DNA of 9,542 nucleotides from Flavobacteriaceae bacterium UBA6231 (GTDB lineage: Bacteria > Bacteroidota > Bacteroidia > Flavobacteriales > Flavobacteriaceae), in the NCBI GenBank assembly GCA_002441545.1, contig DJWL01000120.1, positions 9,593-19,134 on the forward strand. The letters are read 5' to 3'. Below, piece after piece: positions 7,267 to 9,542 of the stretch. The translations under genes and the position numbers were made by a program. Every line of letters starts with the position of its first letter. Position 1 is the stretch's first letter. The notes beneath the pieces were generated by a model. The model did not search any database and had not been told where the DNA came from. It was given only the letters and a program-made list of their open reading frames with translations.

Positions 7267-7607
7267 TTTAACGCTCCTTTTTTCCATGCATAAATTAACC
7301 CTAATCCTAAAATAAATAAGAAAACGAGTATTTCAATAAAGCCAACAGCTCCAAAATCTTTAAAAACAACTGCCCAAGGCACTAAAAATGCAACCTCGAC
7401 ATCAAAAACCAAGAACAAGATTGCAAATAGATAATAGCCAACTTTAAATTGCACCCAAGTAGGTCCAATAGTGGACATCCCACTTTCATAAGGTTCTCTT
7501 TTTTGAACATTATCTGATTTATGGGAAATTAAATTTGACAAGAAATTTGCTCCGGCAACTAAAACAATTCCAGATAATAAAAAGACTATGATAGCTTCTG
7601 ATCCCAT
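7257..7607 (-). CDS. nuoA: NADH-quinone oxidoreductase subunit A (complex I, quinone-site membrane subunit)
   Basis: This 116-residue protein has three membrane segments and is the first gene of the nuo operon. The long loop after TM1 carries KREPYESGM (36-44), the flexible loop near the quinone site; the serine matches the ESG form seen in E. coli (the mitochondrial version has a cysteine here). TM2 contains the conserved acidic residues D69 and E71 in LVFDVEVAFLVPWA. The length is normal for the family. The gene lies 77 bases after the korB stop, the only real gap in the window, where a palindrome and a promoter-like box are found. Its TAG stop falls inside the start of nuoB. No Shine-Dalgarno site is seen, only an A-rich leader before the ATG. 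Confidence 0.97.
   Translation of the reverse strand: MGSEAIIVFLLSGIVLVAGANFLSNLISHKSDNVQKREPYESGMSTIGPTWVQFKVGYYLFAILFLVFDVEVAFLVPWAVVFKDFGAVGFIEILVFLFILGLGLIYAWKKGALKWE
7274..7278 (-). promoter_or_regulatory. Shine-Dalgarno site AGGAG that sets the nuoB start
   Basis: On the minus strand AGGAG is followed by seven bases and then ATG (7264-7266). Most genes in this window lack such a motif, which fits the known weak use of Shine-Dalgarno sites in Bacteroidota, so this site stands out. It lies inside the last codons of nuoA, and also inside the longer alternative nuoB reading frame that would start at 7287. Functional use is inferred. Confidence 0.6.
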
Positions 7608-7630
7608 TTAAATATTCTTTTTTAAAAATT

Positions 7631-7638
7631 CAAAATTA
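7631..7638 (-). promoter_or_regulatory. Candidate -7 promoter box (TAATTTTG) for the nuo operon
   Basis: Read on the minus strand, the korB-nuoA gap contains TAATTTTG, an exact match to the Bacteroidota -7 consensus TAnnTTTG. The expected transcription start would be about five to seven bases downstream (near 7624-7626), leaving a short A-rich leader before the nuoA ATG at 7607. No TTG/TTTG -33 element is found at the usual distance upstream; the palindrome at 7660-7675 sits just upstream instead. The match is short in AT-rich DNA, so confidence is moderate. Confidence 0.45.
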
Positions 7639-7659
7639 GTGGTATTAATTAAACTGATT

Positions 7660-7675
7660 CCTGACATATGTCAGG
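7660..7675. promoter_or_regulatory. Perfect 16-base palindrome, candidate operator upstream of nuoA
   Basis: CCTGACATATGTCAGG is a perfect inverted repeat in the korB-nuoA gap. If two TT/TT mismatched pairs are allowed it extends to 26 bases (7655-7680). Its core TGA-N6-TCA has the geometry of Crp/Fnr-family sites. Its centre (7667.5) is about 42-43 bases upstream of the start predicted from the -7 box, the position of a class II activator. As RNA it could fold into a six-pair stem with an ATAT loop, but no T-run follows, so it is not a convincing intrinsic terminator. The palindrome is seen directly; the role is inference. Confidence 0.5.
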
Positions 7676-7684
7676 TTTCAAAAT

Positions 7685-8698
7685 TTAATTTACCATATAT
7701 ATTTCTCCTGAATAGAACAAGTCATTTGTCTTGGTAAACTTAGAGCTTGCTTTTACTTGTTTGGTTAAAGCATCTTCTCGTTCTTCAAGAGTTATATCAT
7801 CAAAACTTCTAATAATTCCTGTTGCAACTGGATATTCTAACCTTACTAACATTTGATGCAATGTTGGATCTTTTTCTTTTGCATTATGAACCAAAATATC
7901 TGCTTCAGTAATGCCGTTTTCACCAATGGTAACCACTTCTAATTTCAGTTTATTTAAAATTAATCCTTTATCACGATTTTTACCAAAAATCATTGGTTTT
8001 CCATGTTCTAAATAAATTTGTTTATCTTCTTTTACGTCTTTATTAGTAATGTTGCTGTAGCATCCGTCATTAAAAATAACACAATTCTGTAAGACTTCAA
8101 TTAATGAGGTCCCTTTAAAATTATGAGCTTCAATTAACATTTGACTAATGTCCTTAGGAACATTCCCCCCAATTCTTCCAAAAAATCTAGCATTTGCACC
8201 AAGTGCCAATTCGCCAGGACTAAAGGGTGGCTGTGTGTTTCCGTAAGGTGATGATTTTGTTTTTTGACCTACTAATGATGTTGGTGAAAATTGCCCCTTA
8301 GTTAAACCATAAATTTCATTATTAAAAAGTACAATGTTTAAATCGATATTTCTTCTTAACACATGAATGAAATGGTTTCCACCAATTGCCATAGCATCAC
8401 CGTCGCCTGTCATAACCCAAACACTTAAGCTTGGATTTGCCAATTTTATACCAGATGCAATACCAGGTGCTCTACCATGAATAGAGTGCATACCATACGT
8501 ATTCATATAATAAGGAAAGCGTGAAGAACATCCAATACCTGAGACAAATACAACTTCTTCTTTTTTAACACCCATTTCTGGAAGCGCCTTTTGCATTGCG
8601 CGTAAAATAACATAGTCATCACATCCTGGACACCATCTTACTTCTTGGTCACTTTCAAAATCTTTATAGGTATATTTTTTTTCTACAATTGATTCCAT
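7685..8698 (-). CDS. korB: 2-oxoglutarate:ferredoxin oxidoreductase, beta subunit
   Basis: This 337-residue subunit carries thiamine diphosphate and one [4Fe-4S] cluster. It catalyses, with KorA, 2-oxoacid + CoA + oxidised ferredoxin to acyl-CoA + CO2 + reduced ferredoxin. Cluster ligands follow the archaeal two-subunit pattern: C23 and C26 in RWCPGC, C57 in GIGCSSR, and C206 in LQNCVIFN. The thiamine/Mg site is TGDGDAMAIGGNH (97-109) with N126-N127 in FNNEIYGLTKGQFSPTS. The last motif is typical of the Kor/Ofor branch, which is why I favour 2-oxoglutarate over pyruvate; other 2-oxoacids remain possible. Its ATG lies two bases after the korA stop, so the two genes are one unit. No Shine-Dalgarno site is visible. 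The product is cytoplasmic and would supply reduced ferredoxin, plausibly to the complex encoded by the adjacent nuo genes. Confidence 0.93.
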   Translation of the reverse strand: MESIVEKKYTYKDFESDQEVRWCPGCDDYVILRAMQKALPEMGVKKEEVVFVSGIGCSSRFPYYMNTYGMHSIHGRAPGIASGIKLANPSLSVWVMTGDGDAMAIGGNHFIHVLRRNIDLNIVLFNNEIYGLTKGQFSPTSLVGQKTKSSPYGNTQPPFSPGELALGANARFFGRIGGNVPKDISQMLIEAHNFKGTSLIEVLQNCVIFNDGCYSNITNKDVKEDKQIYLEHGKPMIFGKNRDKGLILNKLKLEVVTIGENGITEADILVHNAKEKDPTLHQMLVRLEYPVATGIIRSFDDITLEEREDALTKQVKASSKFTKTNDLFYSGEIYMVN

Positions 8699-8700
8699 AA

Positions 8701-9542
8701 TTATTTTACTAGTTTTTTAAATTCATCTAAAAGTTCATTATTCCCAAAAGGTAAGCCTTGAATTTTATTAAACTGTAAAAATTCAAAACCATTAAAATTC
8801 ATTCTAAGAATATTAACAAACTGACCATTGTTTAGCTCGCAAACCAGAATTTTTTTGAATCTTTTAAATAAAGCTTCCGTATTTTTTGGAAGTGGATTAA
8901 TATAATTAAAGTGAGCAAATCCAACGTTTTTATACCCTTCTTGGTTTATTTGTTTTACTGCAGAATGTAAAGAGCCATAAGTTCCACCCCAACCAACAAC
9001 TAACAAATCTCCAGAATCTGCAAACTCAGTTTTTATCTCTGGAATAAAATTTTGAACACGTTTAACCTTTTCTGCTCTAATTTTAGTCATTTTTTCATGG
9101 TTCTCTGGAGCTTGATTTACGTTACCTGTTACACTGTCTTTTTCTAAACCTCCAATTCTATGTTCAAGACCAGGTGTTCCTGGTATTCCCCAGTTTCTAG
9201 CTAAAGTGTCTTCATTTCGAGTATAAGGTTGCCAATTTTCATAAGCAGTCTTAGTAATGTTATTTTTTATTTCTGGAAGTTCATCTGTATTTTGAATTTT
9301 CCAAGGGGCTGATCCATTAGCAATATAACCATCTGTTAATAATATAACAGGTGTCATGTGCTCTATAGCCAGTTTAGCTGCCTGAAACGCAAAGTTAAAA
9401 CAGTTTGCGGGTGTACTTGCTGCGATGACAATAACAGGACTTTCTCCGTTTCTACCATACATAGCTTGCATTAAGTCTGATTGTTCTGTTTTTGTTGGCA
9501 ATCCTGTTGAAGGACCACCACGTTGAACATTTACAACTACTA
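8701..9542 (-). CDS. korA: 2-oxoglutarate:ferredoxin oxidoreductase, alpha subunit, 5' part cut by window edge
   Basis: The last 279 codons are visible; the frame stays open to the right edge. The first visible residues read VVVNVQRGGPSTGLPTKTEQ, the conserved alpha-subunit motif, so the TTG at 9499-9501 is an internal leucine codon and not a start. Further on are LTDGYIANG (visible residues about 68-76), EHRIGGLEKD (about 126-135) and a C-terminal domain opening with DLLVVGWGGTYGS (about 178-190), all typical of this family. The product partners KorB in the oxidative decarboxylation of 2-oxoglutarate to succinyl-CoA with ferredoxin reduction. In many bacteria KorA is a gamma-alpha fusion of about 600 residues; the part that would show this lies outside the window. 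The TAA stop is two bases from the korB ATG. Substrate assignment rests on family resemblance. Confidence 0.92.
   Translation of the reverse strand, partial: VVVNVQRGGPSTGLPTKTEQSDLMQAMYGRNGESPVIVIAASTPANCFNFAFQAAKLAIEHMTPVILLTDGYIANGSAPWKIQNTDELPEIKNNITKTAYENWQPYTRNEDTLARNWGIPGTPGLEHRIGGLEKDSVTGNVNQAPENHEKMTKIRAEKVKRVQNFIPEIKTEFADSGDLLVVGWGGTYGSLHSAVKQINQEGYKNVGFAHFNYINPLPKNTEALFKRFKKILVCELNNGQFVNILRMNFNGFEFLQFNKIQGLPFGNNELLDEFKKLVK

Noticed and set aside
7655..7680. Intrinsic terminator between korB and nuoA
   Set aside because: The palindrome could form a short hairpin, but no T-run follows it in the direction of transcription (the next bases are AATCAGTTTAATTAA), and the stem is only six pairs. 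An operator fits better.
9499..9501. TTG as the start codon of korA
   Set aside because: The frame continues open upstream and encodes the conserved RGGPSTG just before it; this TTG is the internal leucine of the GLPTKTEQ motif.

Overview
This AT-rich window is read entirely on the minus strand. It carries two tightly packed energy-metabolism blocks. The sequence style (AT-rich, almost no Shine-Dalgarno sites, a TAnnTTTG-type promoter box) and the protein variants (NuoM with HTWSPDGHASAPT, NuoD ending in VIPDIDR) point to a member of the Bacteroidota, most likely a flavobacterium. I cannot name a genus.

In the direction of transcription (high to low coordinates), the window opens inside korA, which runs off the right edge. 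korB follows two bases later. Together they encode the alpha and beta subunits of a 2-oxoacid:ferredoxin oxidoreductase, best called as 2-oxoglutarate:ferredoxin oxidoreductase. A 77-base gap (7608-7684) holds a perfect 16-base palindrome and a good -7 promoter box. Then come nuoA, nuoB, nuoC, nuoD, nuoH, nuoI, nuoJ, nuoK, nuoL and the first 243 codons of nuoM, which runs off the left edge. Gaps between nuo genes are at most 11 bases, and there are two overlaps (nuoA/nuoB and nuoJ/nuoK), so this is one operon. There is no gene-free stretch over 300 bases.

The main biological point is what is absent. The NADH-oxidising module genes nuoE, nuoF and nuoG normally sit between nuoD and nuoH, but here nuoD and nuoH are two bases apart. 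The locus therefore encodes an 11-subunit-type complex I (nuoN presumably lies beyond the left edge): a quinone-reducing connecting arm (B, C, D, I) and a proton-pumping membrane arm (A, H, J, K, L, M). A ferredoxin-reducing enzyme lies directly upstream. The simplest reading is that KorAB oxidises 2-oxoglutarate to succinyl-CoA, reduces ferredoxin, and that ferredoxin feeds electrons into the complex through NuoI. This is inference from gene content and order. Similar EFG-less complexes are known in other lineages (chloroplast and cyanobacterial NDH, Campylobacter, Bacteroides), so the system is not wholly new.

Other points for a second look are the loss of the usual TM7 pump lysine in NuoM (Ile225), a shortened C-terminal region in NuoD, a lysine run between the NuoI clusters, and a possible Crp/Fnr-type class II promoter in front of nuoA.
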